From Lysobacterales bacterium (GTDB lineage: Bacteria > Pseudomonadota > Gammaproteobacteria > Xanthomonadales > SZUA-38): a DNA stretch of 64,000 bases. Both the position numbers and the translations under genes were made by a program. The notes under the pieces are model-generated. The model did no database searches, was not told the DNA's origin, and saw only the letters and a program-made list of their open reading frames with translations. Shown in pieces: positions 17,878 through 27,144 of the stretch; the stretch's first letter is position 1; each line of letters starts with the position of its first letter. Location of the stretch: contig JANQOZ010000037.1 of NCBI GenBank assembly GCA_028285525.1, forward strand, positions 1-64,000. Direction: 5' to 3'.

Positions 17878-19113
17878 ATGGCCAACCCCTCTCGACTTCA
17901 TATTCCCCACCCCGCCGCCCGACCCGGCGAAAAGCCCGATTTCAGCAGCCTCAAGCTGTCGCCGGCGGGGGCCGCTGAGCGACCCGATCCGCGGACCGCA
18001 ACCAGCGATATGGAGCATCTGGCGCACGATCTGGTGCGGGTCCTGGACGACGAGCACCGCGCGCAGGGGCCGTGGAACCCGCACCTGGAAGCGCCCGAGC
18101 TGCAGGTCGCGCTGCGCCAGATGATGCTGACGCGTACGCTGGACGACCGGATGCATCGGATGCAGCGCCAGGGCCGCATCAGCTTCTACGTGAAGTGCCT
18201 CGGTGAGGAGGCCGTGTCGATCGGGCAGGGAATGGCGCTGGAGCCGAAGGACATGCTGTTTCCCAGCTACCGCAACCAGGGCCTGTACATCCTCCGTGGG
18301 ACCGGCCTGGTCAACATGATGAGCCAGTGCCTGTCCAACACCAGGGACATGTGTAAAGGCCGGCAGCTGCCGGTGATGTATCACAATCAGGAAGGCCGAA
18401 TCTTCTCCATCTCCGGCAATCTGGGGACCCAATACCCCCAGGCCGTGGGCTGGGCCATGGCGTCCGCGATCAAGGGCGAGGACCACGTGGCTGCCGCCTG
18501 GGTCGGTGACGGCAGCACCGCGGAGGCAGACTTTCACCACGGGCTGACCTTTGCCGCTGTCTATCAGGCGCCGGTCATCTTGAACGTGGTCAACAACCAG
18601 TGGGCGATTTCGACGTTTCAGGGCTTTGCCGGCGGCGAGCAGCGCTCGTTTGCTGCGCGCGGCCTCGGGCTCGGTATTCCCGGCATTCGCGTGGACGGCA
18701 ACGATCTGCTGGCGGTTTATTCGGTGACGCGCTGGGCGGCGGAGCGGGCACGCAAGTCGCGCGGTCCGACCCTGATCGAGCTGGTCACATACCGCGCGGG
18801 CGCCCACTCGACCAGCGACGATCCCAGCCGGTATCGACCCAAGGAGGAATGGGCGGCGTTCCCGCTCGGCGATCCGATCGAACGCCTCAAGCAGCATCTG
18901 ATCACCGAGGGTCACTGGACCGAAGATAAGCACGCGGCGCTCGAGCAGGACCTCAAGGACCGCGTGACGGCGGCCTGGAAAGAGGCCTGCAAGTACGGAA
19001 CGATGAGCGACGGCCCCCAGCTCGACCCGCGCGAGATGTTCGACGACGTTTATGAGGAGCTGACCCCGCAGCTCGCCGCCCAGCGCGCAGAAATGCTGGC
19101 GTTGGAGGACTGA
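17878..19113 (+). CDS. bkdA1: Branched-chain 2-oxoacid dehydrogenase E1 alpha subunit
   Basis: Thiamine-diphosphate-dependent decarboxylase subunit, 411 residues, acting on the keto acids of valine, leucine and isoleucine. The N-terminal extension and LQVALRQMMLTRTLDDRMHRMQRQGRISFYVKCLGEEA match BkdA1 rather than pyruvate dehydrogenase E1 alpha. The ThDP-binding motif runs WVGDGSTAEADFHHGLTFAA to VVNNQWAIST (GDG-x25-NN form). YRAGAHSTSDDPSRYRP is the conserved phosphorylation-loop region. No Shine-Dalgarno precedes the ATG. Two bases separate it from E1 beta. The operon feeds branched-chain acyl-CoA, and so propionyl-CoA, into metabolism. Confidence 0.95.
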   Translation: MANPSRLHIPHPAARPGEKPDFSSLKLSPAGAAERPDPRTATSDMEHLAHDLVRVLDDEHRAQGPWNPHLEAPELQVALRQMMLTRTLDDRMHRMQRQGRISFYVKCLGEEAVSIGQGMALEPKDMLFPSYRNQGLYILRGTGLVNMMSQCLSNTRDMCKGRQLPVMYHNQEGRIFSISGNLGTQYPQAVGWAMASAIKGEDHVAAAWVGDGSTAEADFHHGLTFAAVYQAPVILNVVNNQWAISTFQGFAGGEQRSFAARGLGLGIPGIRVDGNDLLAVYSVTRWAAERARKSRGPTLIELVTYRAGAHSTSDDPSRYRPKEEWAAFPLGDPIERLKQHLITEGHWTEDKHAALEQDLKDRVTAAWKEACKYGTMSDGPQLDPREMFDDVYEELTPQLAAQRAEMLALED

Positions 19114-19115
19114 TC

Positions 19116-20132
19116 ATGGCCCAGATGAACATGATTCAGGCCATTAACTCGGCCATGGACGTCATGATGGAGCGCGACCCGACCGTGATCGTGCTCGGCC
19201 AGGACGTTGGGTATTTCGGTGGCGTATTTCGCTGCACCGAGGGGCTGCAGCGCAAGTACGGGGAGCATCGCGTGCTGGATGCACCCATCGCCGAGGGCGG
19301 CATTGTCGGCTCAGCGATCGGTATCGGCGTCAACGGCCTGCGACCGGTGGCCGAGATCCAGTTTGCCGACTATATCTACCCCGGCTTTGATCAGATCGTG
19401 AGTGAGCTGGCGCGCCTGCGCTATCGCTCAGGCGGTGAGCAGTCCTCGCCGGTGACCATTCGCACGCCGTGTGGCGGCGGCATTCGCGGTGGCCAGACCC
19501 ACTCGCAGAGTCCGGAGGCGATTTTCACCCACATCTCCGGCATCAAAACGGTGATGCCCTCCAATCCCTATGACGCCAAGGGCCTGCTGATCAGCGCCAT
19601 CGAGAGCAATGATCCGGTTGTGTTCTTCGAACCCAAGCGGATCTACAACGGGCCGTTCGATGGCGACCCGGACAAGCCGGCGGTGCCGTGGACCACTCAT
19701 CCGAAGGGTGAGGTGCCCAGGGACTACTACACGGTTCCGCTGGACAAGGCTGACGTGGTGCGATCCGGCAGCCAGCTCAGCATCATCACTTACGGCACGC
19801 TCGTGCACGTGGCGCAGAGCGCGGCCGAGCAGGCCGGCGTGGACGCGGACATCATCGACGTTCGAACGCTCGCGCCGCTGGACGTTGAAACCCTGGTCAA
19901 GTCGGTGCAGAAGACCGGGCGCTGCCTGATCGCCCACGAGGCGACGCGGTTCAGCGGCTTTGGTGCCGAGCTATCGGCAACCATCCAGGAAAACTGTTTC
20001 TGGCACCTCGAGGCGCCCATCGAGCGCGTCGCCGGCTGGGACACACCCTATCCCCACGCCTTCGAATGGCAGTATTTTCCCGGCCAGAAACGTATGATTG
20101 CGGGGATCAATCGAGTGATGTCGCATGGGTGA
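19116..20132 (+). CDS. bkdA2: Branched-chain 2-oxoacid dehydrogenase E1 beta subunit
   Basis: The 338-residue transketolase-like beta subunit of the E1 component forms the alpha2beta2 heterotetramer with the preceding gene. Family segments include GQDVGYFGGVFRCTEGLQRKYG, VLDAPIAEGGIVGSAIG, FADYIYPGFDQIVSELARLRYRSGG and RTPCGGGIRGGQTHSQSPEA. The C-terminal transketolase domain has VDVRTLAPLD-type sequence (IIDVRTLAPLDVETL) and ends with HAFEWQYFPGQKRM. It overlaps the E2 gene by eight bases. Confidence 0.95.
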   Translation: MAQMNMIQAINSAMDVMMERDPTVIVLGQDVGYFGGVFRCTEGLQRKYGEHRVLDAPIAEGGIVGSAIGIGVNGLRPVAEIQFADYIYPGFDQIVSELARLRYRSGGEQSSPVTIRTPCGGGIRGGQTHSQSPEAIFTHISGIKTVMPSNPYDAKGLLISAIESNDPVVFFEPKRIYNGPFDGDPDKPAVPWTTHPKGEVPRDYYTVPLDKADVVRSGSQLSIITYGTLVHVAQSAAEQAGVDADIIDVRTLAPLDVETLVKSVQKTGRCLIAHEATRFSGFGAELSATIQENCFWHLEAPIERVAGWDTPYPHAFEWQYFPGQKRMIAGINRVMSHG

Positions 20133-21369
20133 GTTCGTATTCAAGCTGCCCGACCTGGGGGAAGGCACGGTCGAGGCGGAGATTGCCAAATGGCACGTGG
20201 AGGCGGGTCAGGTCATCTCCGAAGATGACCCTCTGGTCGACATGATGACCGACAAGGCGGCCGTTGAGGTCGCCTCCCCGGTATCCGGCAAGGTTCGGCT
20301 GCTGCACGGCGAGGCCGGTGCCATGATGGCGGTCGGCTCTGCGCTGGTCACCCTGGATACTGAGGGCGAAGCAGCGGCATCCGGCGAGGATCCGCCCGCG
20401 GCCTCCTCGGCAGAATCGGCTGCAGCCCCGCCGGTTCCGCCAACCGAAGCTCCCGCAGCGAAAAGCAACGGGCACGCCGGCGGCAGCTCTCGCGGAGGCA
20501 AGGTGCTGACCTCACCGAGCATCCGACGCCTGGCCCGGGAACAGAACATCAATCTCAGCGATATCAGCGGCAGCGGGCCAAGCGGCCGAATACTGCGCGC
20601 TGACGTGGACGCCTTCCTCGCCGCCGCGACGGCCCAGGGCGCAGTCGGCGTCGGAGGGCCCGCCAAGGCGCACGGGACCGAGGAGATCAAGGTCATCGGT
20701 CTGCGCCGGGCCATCGCTCAGCGCATGTCGCAGGCCAAGCGGGATATTCCGCACTTCTCCTACGTGGACGAGGTGGACATCACGCAGCTCGAGCTGCTGC
20801 GTCAGCACCTGAACCAGACTTCAGGCCAGCCCAGGCTGACCTACCTGCCGCTGATCGCGGCGGCGTTGATCAGGGTTCTCAAGGACTTCCCTCAGTGCAA
20901 CGCGACCTACGACGAACAGCGAAACGTGATTGTGCGCCATCACGCGGTGCACTTAGGCGTCGCCACCCAGACCGACGACGGTCTGAAGGTGCCGGTCGTC
21001 GATCACGCGGAGGCGCTGGACTTCTGGCGGCTGGCTGCCGCCATGCGAGAGCTGACCGAACTTGCCCGCAGCAACCGCGCGAGCCGCAGTCAGCTGAGCG
21101 GCTCAACCATCACGATCACGAGTCTCGGCAAGCTGGGAGGCATCGTCAGCACGCCCATCATCAACGCGCCGGAAGTGGGCATCATCGGCGTCAACAAGGC
21201 TGTCCAGCGGCCCATGGTGATCGACGGTGAGGTGCAGATTCGGCTGATGATGAACCTCTCCACCTCGTTCGATCACCGGTTTGTGGATGGATACGACGCG
21301 GCGGCGCTGGTGCAGGGGCTGAAGGAGCTGCTGGAGAACCCTGCCGCAATCTTTATCCCCGCTCCTTAA
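20125..21369 (+). CDS. bkdB: Branched-chain 2-oxoacid dehydrogenase E2 (lipoyl acyltransferase)
   Basis: The 414-residue core subunit moves the acyl group to CoA. A single lipoyl domain (1-80) carries the modified lysine K44 in DMMTDKAAVEVASP. An Ala/Pro-rich linker follows (about 85-125), then the E3-binding domain (TSPSIRRLAREQNINLSDISGSGPSGRI, about 130-165). The catalytic domain begins near 185 and ends with FDHRFVDGYDAA, the HxxxD active-site motif. No E3 (dihydrolipoamide dehydrogenase) gene follows; the cell presumably uses an E3 encoded elsewhere. Confidence 0.95.
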   Translation: MGEFVFKLPDLGEGTVEAEIAKWHVEAGQVISEDDPLVDMMTDKAAVEVASPVSGKVRLLHGEAGAMMAVGSALVTLDTEGEAAASGEDPPAASSAESAAAPPVPPTEAPAAKSNGHAGGSSRGGKVLTSPSIRRLAREQNINLSDISGSGPSGRILRADVDAFLAAATAQGAVGVGGPAKAHGTEEIKVIGLRRAIAQRMSQAKRDIPHFSYVDEVDITQLELLRQHLNQTSGQPRLTYLPLIAAALIRVLKDFPQCNATYDEQRNVIVRHHAVHLGVATQTDDGLKVPVVDHAEALDFWRLAAAMRELTELARSNRASRSQLSGSTITITSLGKLGGIVSTPIINAPEVGIIGVNKAVQRPMVIDGEVQIRLMMNLSTSFDHRFVDGYDAAALVQGLKELLENPAAIFIPAP

Positions 21370-21390
21370 GCGACGAGATAGGCTCGGGCT

Positions 21391-22374
21391 TTAAGAGTCC
21401 GTCAGGTCGAAGACCACCTTACCTAACACGCGTCGACCGCTGATGTCGGCGAACGCCGCCTCGTAGTCGGCCAGCGGATACTGCGCGGAGATGCGCGGCT
21501 TGAGCTGTCCATCTGCCACCATGCCCGCCATCAGCTTGAGGTTGCGGATCTGTTCCTGAGGTTCGCGGCTGGCCCAGGTGCCCCACCACACGCCGGTGAT
21601 CGACCCTTCCTTCAGCAGGGTCAGGTTGGCCGGAAACTTGGGGATCTCGCCGCTGGCGAAACCGACCACCAGATAAGTCCCCTGCCAGGCTAGGGCTTTG
21701 AGCGAAGGCAACGCCAGGTCGCCGCCCACCGGATCAAAAACGACGTCCACGCCACGGCCGGCGGTCAGCACCTTCAGCTCGTCTCGCAGCGACACCTGGC
21801 TGTAGTTGATCGTCTCGTCAGCGCCGCAGCGTTCGGCAAAATTCAGCTTGTCGCCCGAGCTGGCGGCAGCAATCACCTGTGCACCTCGGGCTTTTGCCAG
21901 CTCGATAGCAGCACTGCCGACCCCGCCGGCGGCTCCGAGGACCAGCACAAGCTGTCCTTCCTTCAGCTGGGCCAGGTCGTAAAGCCCGTGACACGCGGTG
22001 CTGTAGGTGATCAGGAAGCTGGCTGCTTCGGCATCGGTAAGCTGGTCAGGCGTTGGCGCCACTTCGCGCGCTTTGACCACTACGTACTCGGCGAACATGC
22101 CGTGTGTGGCCGTCACCATGACCCGGTCACCCACCGCCACAGAGTCAACGCCCGCGCCGACCGCCTCAACCGCGCCCGCAGCCTCCAGTCCCGGAATGAA
22201 CGGCGGCGGGATATTGACCTGATACTGACCGCTGACAAACAGCAGGTCGGGAAAATTCAGCGCGGCGGCGTTGACCTTGATCAGCACCTCACCCGGGCCG
22301 GGTTCGGGTTTTGCCAGCTCGGTCAGCTTGAGTGACTCGGGCGGCCCGTAGGCCTCGCAGAGCAGCGCCTTCAC
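21391..22374 (-). CDS. NADPH:quinone oxidoreductase family (zinc-free MDR) protein
   Basis: 327 residues of the medium-chain dehydrogenase/reductase superfamily. The N-terminal GroES-like domain has GPGEVLIKVNAAALNFPDLLFVSGQYQV and FIPGLEAAGAVEAVGAGV. The Rossmann domain has VLGAAGGVGSAAIELAKARGAQVIAAASS. No structural or catalytic zinc ligands are seen, as in quinone or enoyl reductases. The ATG overlaps the stop of the isochorismatase-like gene by four bases. The two belong to a minus-strand group with the thiolase. The substrate is not predictable; an acryloyl-type enoyl thioester or quinone is typical of the family. Confidence 0.88.
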   Translation of the reverse strand: MKALLCEAYGPPESLKLTELAKPEPGPGEVLIKVNAAALNFPDLLFVSGQYQVNIPPPFIPGLEAAGAVEAVGAGVDSVAVGDRVMVTATHGMFAEYVVVKAREVAPTPDQLTDAEAASFLITYSTACHGLYDLAQLKEGQLVLVLGAAGGVGSAAIELAKARGAQVIAAASSGDKLNFAERCGADETINYSQVSLRDELKVLTAGRGVDVVFDPVGGDLALPSLKALAWQGTYLVVGFASGEIPKFPANLTLLKEGSITGVWWGTWASREPQEQIRNLKLMAGMVADGQLKPRISAQYPLADYEAAFADISGRRVLGKVVFDLTDS

Positions 22375-23000
22375 TTGCCGAGGCCGCTCAGGTATTCGGT
22401 GACCTGCGCCTCCGACACCACGTCCGCGTATTTGGCGTTCATGTCGAATAGATTGGCCTGGTGCGGATCATCGTGCCGATCGCCGCAGGCGTCGGAGACC
22501 ACAATCGGGATGAACCCGTAGGAGCACGCGTCGATACAGGTCGCCCGGATACACCCGCTGGTGGTCAGGCCGGTGATGATCAGGCTGTCGATGCCGGCGG
22601 CGGTCAGGGTCGAGGACAGCGAGGTGCCAAAAAAGGCGCTCGGATACTGCTTGGTGACCACCAGCTCATCGGCGGCCGGGGTCAGACCCGCCGGCCAGGC
22701 GCCCATCGGGTTCCCGCGAATCATGTTGTGCAGCGGCTTGGCCTTGCGGAAAAAGACGCCGCCATTCAGGCCGTCGGCGTCGTACACCACGTTGGTATAC
22801 ATCACCGGCACACCGGCCTGGCGGGCCACGTCGCGAATGCGCAGGGCGCTGTCCAGCTCCGCCTGGACGTCAGCGTAGAGCTCGCAGTCAGGCTCGAAAT
22901 AGGCCTGCACAAAATCGATCAGAATCAGCGCCGGCCGCTCACCGTAGCCGAGCTGGTTGTCGTACGCCTTCTTATAGTTTTCCGCGAGATTGTCCGTCAT
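22371..23000 (-). CDS. Isochorismatase-family cysteine hydrolase
   Basis: 209 residues. The catalytic triad of the family is visible: Asp in LILIDFVQAYF, Lys in VVTKQYPSAFFGT, and Cys in TTSGCIRATCIDA. The sequence is closest to N-carbamoylsarcosine amidase-like members, judged from the GYGERPALILIDFVQAY start and the SGCIRAT active-site strand. It is coupled to the oxidoreductase downstream. A related enzyme is encoded at 57130-57798, also next to putative C-N hydrolases. The substrate is unknown; an amide or carbamoyl compound is likely. Confidence 0.87.
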   Translation of the reverse strand: MTDNLAENYKKAYDNQLGYGERPALILIDFVQAYFEPDCELYADVQAELDSALRIRDVARQAGVPVMYTNVVYDADGLNGGVFFRKAKPLHNMIRGNPMGAWPAGLTPAADELVVTKQYPSAFFGTSLSSTLTAAGIDSLIITGLTTSGCIRATCIDACSYGFIPIVVSDACGDRHDDPHQANLFDMNAKYADVVSEAQVTEYLSGLGK

Positions 23001-23039
23001 GGATCGATCCTTTTCTGGGTGGGCTTGTATGGAGTGACT

Positions 23040-24254
23040 TCAGGCGGCTTCGAGCACCAGGGCGATACCCTGACCGACGCCAATGCACATGGTGCACAGC
23101 GCATAGCGTCCGCCCGAAGCCTGGAGCTGGCGCGCGGCCGTGGTGACCAGCCTGGCCCCGGACATGCCGAGCGGGTGCCCCAGCGCAATGGCGCCGCCCC
23201 AGCGGTTCACGTGTTCTGCATCGTCCGGCAGGCCCAACGCCCGCAGCACGGCGAGCCCCTGCGCGGCAAACGCTTCGTTGAGTTCAACAACGTCCATGTC
23301 GGTGACGCTGAGCCCGGCCAGCTTCATCGCCTTGCGGGAGGCTTCGATGGGCCCAACGCCCATGATACGTGGCGCAAGTCCGGTGCTGGCCGCTGATACC
23401 ACCCGCGCCATCGGCTTGAGGCCCTGGGCCTCAGCACCTTCTTGCGAGGCGAGGAGCAGGGCACAGGCGCCGTCATTGATGCCAGACGCGTTGCCGGCCG
23501 TGATGCTGCCGTCGGCCCGGACAAACGGTTTCAGCCGGGTGAGCGCGGCGAGGTCGGTTTCGGGCCTGGGGTGCTCGTCGGTATCCACAACCACCGGGTC
23601 CCCGCGGCGCTGCGGAATCGTGACGGGACAGATTTCGCCGGCCAGATGCCCGGCACTGATCGCTGCGCCCGCTTTTTGCTGGCTTCGCAGCGCAAACTGA
23701 TCCTGGTCTTCGCGGCTGATGTTGAACTCGTCCGCGACGTTTTCGGCCGTCTCCGCCATGGAGTCCACGCCATACTGATCCTTCAGCCGTCGATTGATGA
23801 AGCGCCAGCCCAGGGTGGTATCGAACATCTGCTGGCTGCGGTCGAAGGGCGCCGTGGCCTTGCCGAGCACCATCGGAGACCGCGACATCGACTCCACGCC
23901 GGCGGCGATGCCGAGCTCGATCATGCCGCTCTGGATCGACTGGGCGATCATGGCGACTGCGTTCAGACCCGAGCCGCACAGGCGGTTGACCGTCACGCCC
24001 GGCACCGTCTCAGGCATGCCGGCCAGCAGGACGGCCATCCGCGCGACGTTGCGATTATCCTCGCCAGCCTGGTTGGCGCAGCCCATCACTACGTCTTCGA
24101 CGGCAGCGGGGTCCAGGCCAGTGTTGCGCTCCAGCAGGGCGGCCAGCGGGATGGCGGCCAGGTCGTCGGTACGCACCGTCGACAGCGCGCCGCCGTAGCG
24201 GCCGATGGGCGTTCTGATGGCGTCACAGACAAAAGCGTCTCTCGGTGGGTTCAC
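23040..24254 (-). CDS. Thiolase (acetyl-CoA C-acyltransferase, 3-oxoadipyl-CoA thiolase-like)
   Basis: A degradative-type thiolase for CoA-dependent cleavage of 3-oxoacyl-CoA. With the GTG at 24254 the protein has 404 residues and begins just before DAFVCDAIRTPIGRYGG, as PcaF/PaaJ-type proteins do; an AGGA lies eight bases upstream of it. A second GTG at 24305 would add 17 residues. Catalytic residues are the nucleophile C93 in VNRLCGSGLNAV, His in WGGAIALGHPLGMSGA, and Cys in YALCTMCIGVGQG. The N-terminal RTPIGRYGGALSTVRTDDLAA is characteristic of beta-ketoadipyl-CoA thiolases, but no ring-cleavage genes are nearby. The precise substrate is therefore open. Confidence 0.9.
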   Translation of the reverse strand: MNPPRDAFVCDAIRTPIGRYGGALSTVRTDDLAAIPLAALLERNTGLDPAAVEDVVMGCANQAGEDNRNVARMAVLLAGMPETVPGVTVNRLCGSGLNAVAMIAQSIQSGMIELGIAAGVESMSRSPMVLGKATAPFDRSQQMFDTTLGWRFINRRLKDQYGVDSMAETAENVADEFNISREDQDQFALRSQQKAGAAISAGHLAGEICPVTIPQRRGDPVVVDTDEHPRPETDLAALTRLKPFVRADGSITAGNASGINDGACALLLASQEGAEAQGLKPMARVVSAASTGLAPRIMGVGPIEASRKAMKLAGLSVTDMDVVELNEAFAAQGLAVLRALGLPDDAEHVNRWGGAIALGHPLGMSGARLVTTAARQLQASGGRYALCTMCIGVGQGIALVLEAA

Positions 24255-24383
24255 GGATGGATCCTGGCGGCTGGAAACCCTTGATTGTGCGTCAAGCGGC
24301 GTCACGTTGCATCATCCGATCGCGGATCTTTCACAATAGTGGTTTACACTCTGCCCCCTGGCGAATGATTTAGAGGCACCTGC

Positions 24384-24854
24384 ATGACCATCGAGTTCCA
24401 GTTCAACGGCAAAACGGTGCGCACCGACGCGCCGACCGACAAACCCCTGCTGTGGGTGATCCGCGAAGACCTGGGCGCCACCGGCACCAAATTTGGCTGC
24501 GGCATCGCTCAGTGCGGGGCCTGCACCATCCATCTGGACGGCTCACCGACCCGCAGCTGCGTGCTGCCCATCGCCGCCGTAGCGGGCCGCAGCGTCACGA
24601 CCGTCGAAGGCGTCGACTCCAAGGCAGCCATGGCGATCCGCAAGGCCTGGCGCGAGCTGGACGTAGTGCAGTGTGGCTATTGTCAGAGCGGCCAGATGAT
24701 GTCGGCGACCGCGCTGCTGGAGGGCAACCCGTCGCCGTCGGATGACGATATCGACAACGCCATGGGTGGAAACCTGTGCCGCTGCGCGACGTATCACCGA
24801 ATCCGGGCCGCTATTCATCAGGCTGCCGAAGACTTAAGCGGAGAAACCGCATGA
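24384..24854 (+). CDS. (2Fe-2S) small subunit of molybdenum hydroxylase (IorA type)
   Basis: 156 residues. The N-terminal plant-type ferredoxin domain carries cysteines C39, C44, C47 and C59 (FGCGIAQCGACTIHLDG). The C-terminal four-helix domain binds the second cluster with C97, C100, C132 and C134 (QCGYCQSGQ and NLCRCATY). This is the small subunit of the xanthine oxidase family that pairs with an FAD-free large subunit, as in isoquinoline 1-oxidoreductase. It overlaps the large-subunit start by four bases. Confidence 0.94.
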   Translation: MTIEFQFNGKTVRTDAPTDKPLLWVIREDLGATGTKFGCGIAQCGACTIHLDGSPTRSCVLPIAAVAGRSVTTVEGVDSKAAMAIRKAWRELDVVQCGYCQSGQMMSATALLEGNPSPSDDDIDNAMGGNLCRCATYHRIRAAIHQAAEDLSGETA

Positions 24855-27070
24855 GCGGCGTTACGGAAAAGAAGCTGGCAGCACAGGTCAGCCAGGGCCT
24901 CAACCGGCGCAAGTTTCTCCAGGTGAGCGCACTGGGTGGCGCCGGATTTCTGATCGGGTGCAGCGAGTCTGACACCGCGGCACCGTCGGCTCCGTCGGCA
25001 GAGGCGGAAGCCGTCGCGACGAGCCCGGCGCCGGTTGAGACCGAGCTGAATGCGTTCGTCAAAATCCAGTCGGACGACACCGTCACGGTGGTCGTGAAGC
25101 ACCTCGACAAGGGGCAGGGCGTCACCACGGGACTGCCGGCGATTGTGGCAGAGGAACTGGACGCCAGCTGGTCTCAGATGCGCACGGAGTTTGCCCCGGC
25201 GGACGCCAATCGCTACGCGAATCTCGCTTTCGGCGTGGTTCAGGGCACCGGCGGCTCCACCTCGATCGCGAACTCCTGGGAGCAGCTCCGCCTGGCTGCA
25301 GCCGGCGCACGCGCCATGCTGGTGCAGGCCGCAGCAGCGCAGTGGGGCGTTGCAGCCGACACCATCTCCGTCGCTGACGGGCGGCTCACCAGCGGCGACA
25401 AGTCGGCCAGCTTCGGTGAACTGGCGAGCGCTGCCGCCGAGCAGACGCCGCCGGAGCAACCGGTGCTGAAGGACCGGTCGGAGTTCAAGCTGCTGGGCAC
25501 CAACCTGCCGCGGCTCGATTCAGCCGGCAAAACCGACGGCAGCACCGAATTCACGATCGACGTTCAGCGCCCCGGCATGCTGATGGCGGTGGTCGCCAGG
25601 CCGCCGCGGTTCGGCGGCAAGGTGGCGTCCTTCGACGCAACCGAGGCGCTGGCCGTGCCGGGCGTCGCGCGCGTGGTCGAGATTCCGCGCGGCGTTGCTG
25701 TCCTGGCCGACAGCTACTTCACCGCGAACAAGGCCCGCGGCATGCTGGATATCCAGTGGAACTTCGACGAGGCCGAAAACCGCAGCACGGCAGAGCTGGA
25801 GGCCGACTTTAAGGCCATGATGGATCAGCCTGGCCTGGAGGCCCGCAACGACGGTGACGCGGAGGCGGCCTTGGCTTCCGCCGCGCAAACGATCGAGCAG
25901 GAGTTCCATTTTCCGTTCCTGGCGCACGCCACCATGGAGCCGATGGACTGCGTGGTTGAGCTGGGTGCAGAAAGCTGTGACATCTGGACGGCATCTCAGA
26001 TTCCGACGCTGGACGTGGGAACAACCGCGGCGATCACCGGCCTGGATCCGGCCAACATCAAGATCCACACCCGCTTTGCCGGCGGCAGCTTTGGGCGCCG
26101 CGCCGTCCCCGACAGCGACTTCGTCGCAGAGGCGGTAATGATCGCCAAGGCTATCGACGGTGAGTCGCCGGTCAAGCTGCACTGGTCTCGGGAAGACGAC
26201 ATGACCGCGGGCCGCTATCGACCGATGGCCGTCCATCGGGTGCGCGCGGGTCTGGACGAAGACGGCAAGATCAGCGCCTGGCACCACCAGGTCGCGAGCC
26301 TGTCGATCCTCACGGGCACGGCGTTTGCCGCCATGATGACCAGCGAGCTCGATCCCTCGGTGGTGGAAGGAACCACCGATCTGCCCTATGCCATTCCCAA
26401 CATCCGGGTTGACGGCTACCAGCCTCAGACCGGCGTGCCGGTGCTATGGTGGCGTTCTGTAGGGCACACGCACAACGCTTATGCTGTCGAGGTGTTCTTC
26501 GATCAGGTGGCGCGCACCATGGGTCGAGATCCCTACGAGCTCCGCAGGGAGATGCTGACCGATCACCCGCGCCATCTGGCGGTGCTGAACAAGGCTGCCG
26601 AGGAGGCAGGCTGGGGAACCGATCTGGGGCCCGGGCGAGGTCGCGGCATCGCGGTGCACGAGTCGTTTAATTCGTTTGTCGCCGAGGTGATCGAGGTGAC
26701 GATGTCCGAAAGCGGCGATCTGTCCATCGACCGGGTGGTGTGTGCCGTCGATTGCGGCTTTGCGCTGACGCCGGACGTGGTCAAGGCGCAGATGGAAGGG
26801 GGTATCGGCTACGGCCTGTCCTCGGCGCTGCGCGAGGCGATCACGTTGACCAACGGTGAGGTCGATCAGAAGAACTTCGACCGCTACCGCCCGCTGCGGA
26901 TCAACGAAATGCCGAAGGTCGAGGTGCATATCGTGAACTCCGGCGAGCCGCCCACCGGGGTGGGTGAGCCGGGTACGCCGCCGTCCGCGCCCGCACTGGC
27001 CAACGCCATCGCTGACGCGACGGGCCGCTACATCTCCCGTCTGCCGATTGCCGATCAGCTCAAGGCCTGA
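24851..27070 (+). CDS. Molybdopterin-binding large subunit, xanthine dehydrogenase family (IorB type)
   Basis: 739 residues from the ATG at 24851, which overlaps the small-subunit stop (ATGA). The frame continues upstream only through the small-subunit gene. A Tat signal peptide ([20 protein letters not shown]) ends in a cysteine, so the enzyme is probably exported folded and may be lipid-anchored. Motifs of the molybdopterin domains include [26 protein letters not shown] sequence ([11 protein letters not shown]), [18 protein letters not shown], and the C-terminal [18 protein letters not shown] with the catalytic Glu. No FAD subunit is present; electrons probably go to a cytochrome or quinone. 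The substrate (N-heterocycle or aldehyde) is unknown. Confidence 0.93.
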   Translation: MSGVTEKKLAAQVSQGLNRRKFLQVSALGGAGFLIGCSESDTAAPSAPSAEAEAVATSPAPVETELNAFVKIQSDDTVTVVVKHLDKGQGVTTGLPAIVAEELDASWSQMRTEFAPADANRYANLAFGVVQGTGGSTSIANSWEQLRLAAAGARAMLVQAAAAQWGVAADTISVADGRLTSGDKSASFGELASAAAEQTPPEQPVLKDRSEFKLLGTNLPRLDSAGKTDGSTEFTIDVQRPGMLMAVVARPPRFGGKVASFDATEALAVPGVARVVEIPRGVAVLADSYFTANKARGMLDIQWNFDEAENRSTAELEADFKAMMDQPGLEARNDGDAEAALASAAQTIEQEFHFPFLAHATMEPMDCVVELGAESCDIWTASQIPTLDVGTTAAITGLDPANIKIHTRFAGGSFGRRAVPDSDFVAEAVMIAKAIDGESPVKLHWSREDDMTAGRYRPMAVHRVRAGLDEDGKISAWHHQVASLSILTGTAFAAMMTSELDPSVVEGTTDLPYAIPNIRVDGYQPQTGVPVLWWRSVGHTHNAYAVEVFFDQVARTMGRDPYELRREMLTDHPRHLAVLNKAAEEAGWGTDLGPGRGRGIAVHESFNSFVAEVIEVTMSESGDLSIDRVVCAVDCGFALTPDVVKAQMEGGIGYGLSSALREAITLTNGEVDQKNFDRYRPLRINEMPKVEVHIVNSGEPPTGVGEPGTPPSAPALANAIADATGRYISRLPIADQLKA

Positions 27071-27096
27071 CGGCCGGATACTGTCTGGAAAAACCG

Positions 27097-27134
27097 GGTC
27101 CGGGTCATCCGCGCAAGGGCGGATGATCCGGACC
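27097..27134. terminator. Hairpin between convergent genes
   Basis: GGTCCGGGTCATCCGC (27097-27112) pairs with GCGGATGATCCGGACC (27119-27134) at 15 of 16 positions around a six-base loop. It sits between the molybdenum hydroxylase (plus) and HyuB-like (minus) genes. It lacks a clear T-tract, but the strength and position suit a bidirectional transcription stop. Confidence 0.7.
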
Positions 27135-27144
27135 TGATCGATCT

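Noticed and set aside
17860..18933. Minus-strand open frame of 357 codons
   Set aside because: Antisense to bkdA1, which carries the thiamine diphosphate motif. No coding features of its own.
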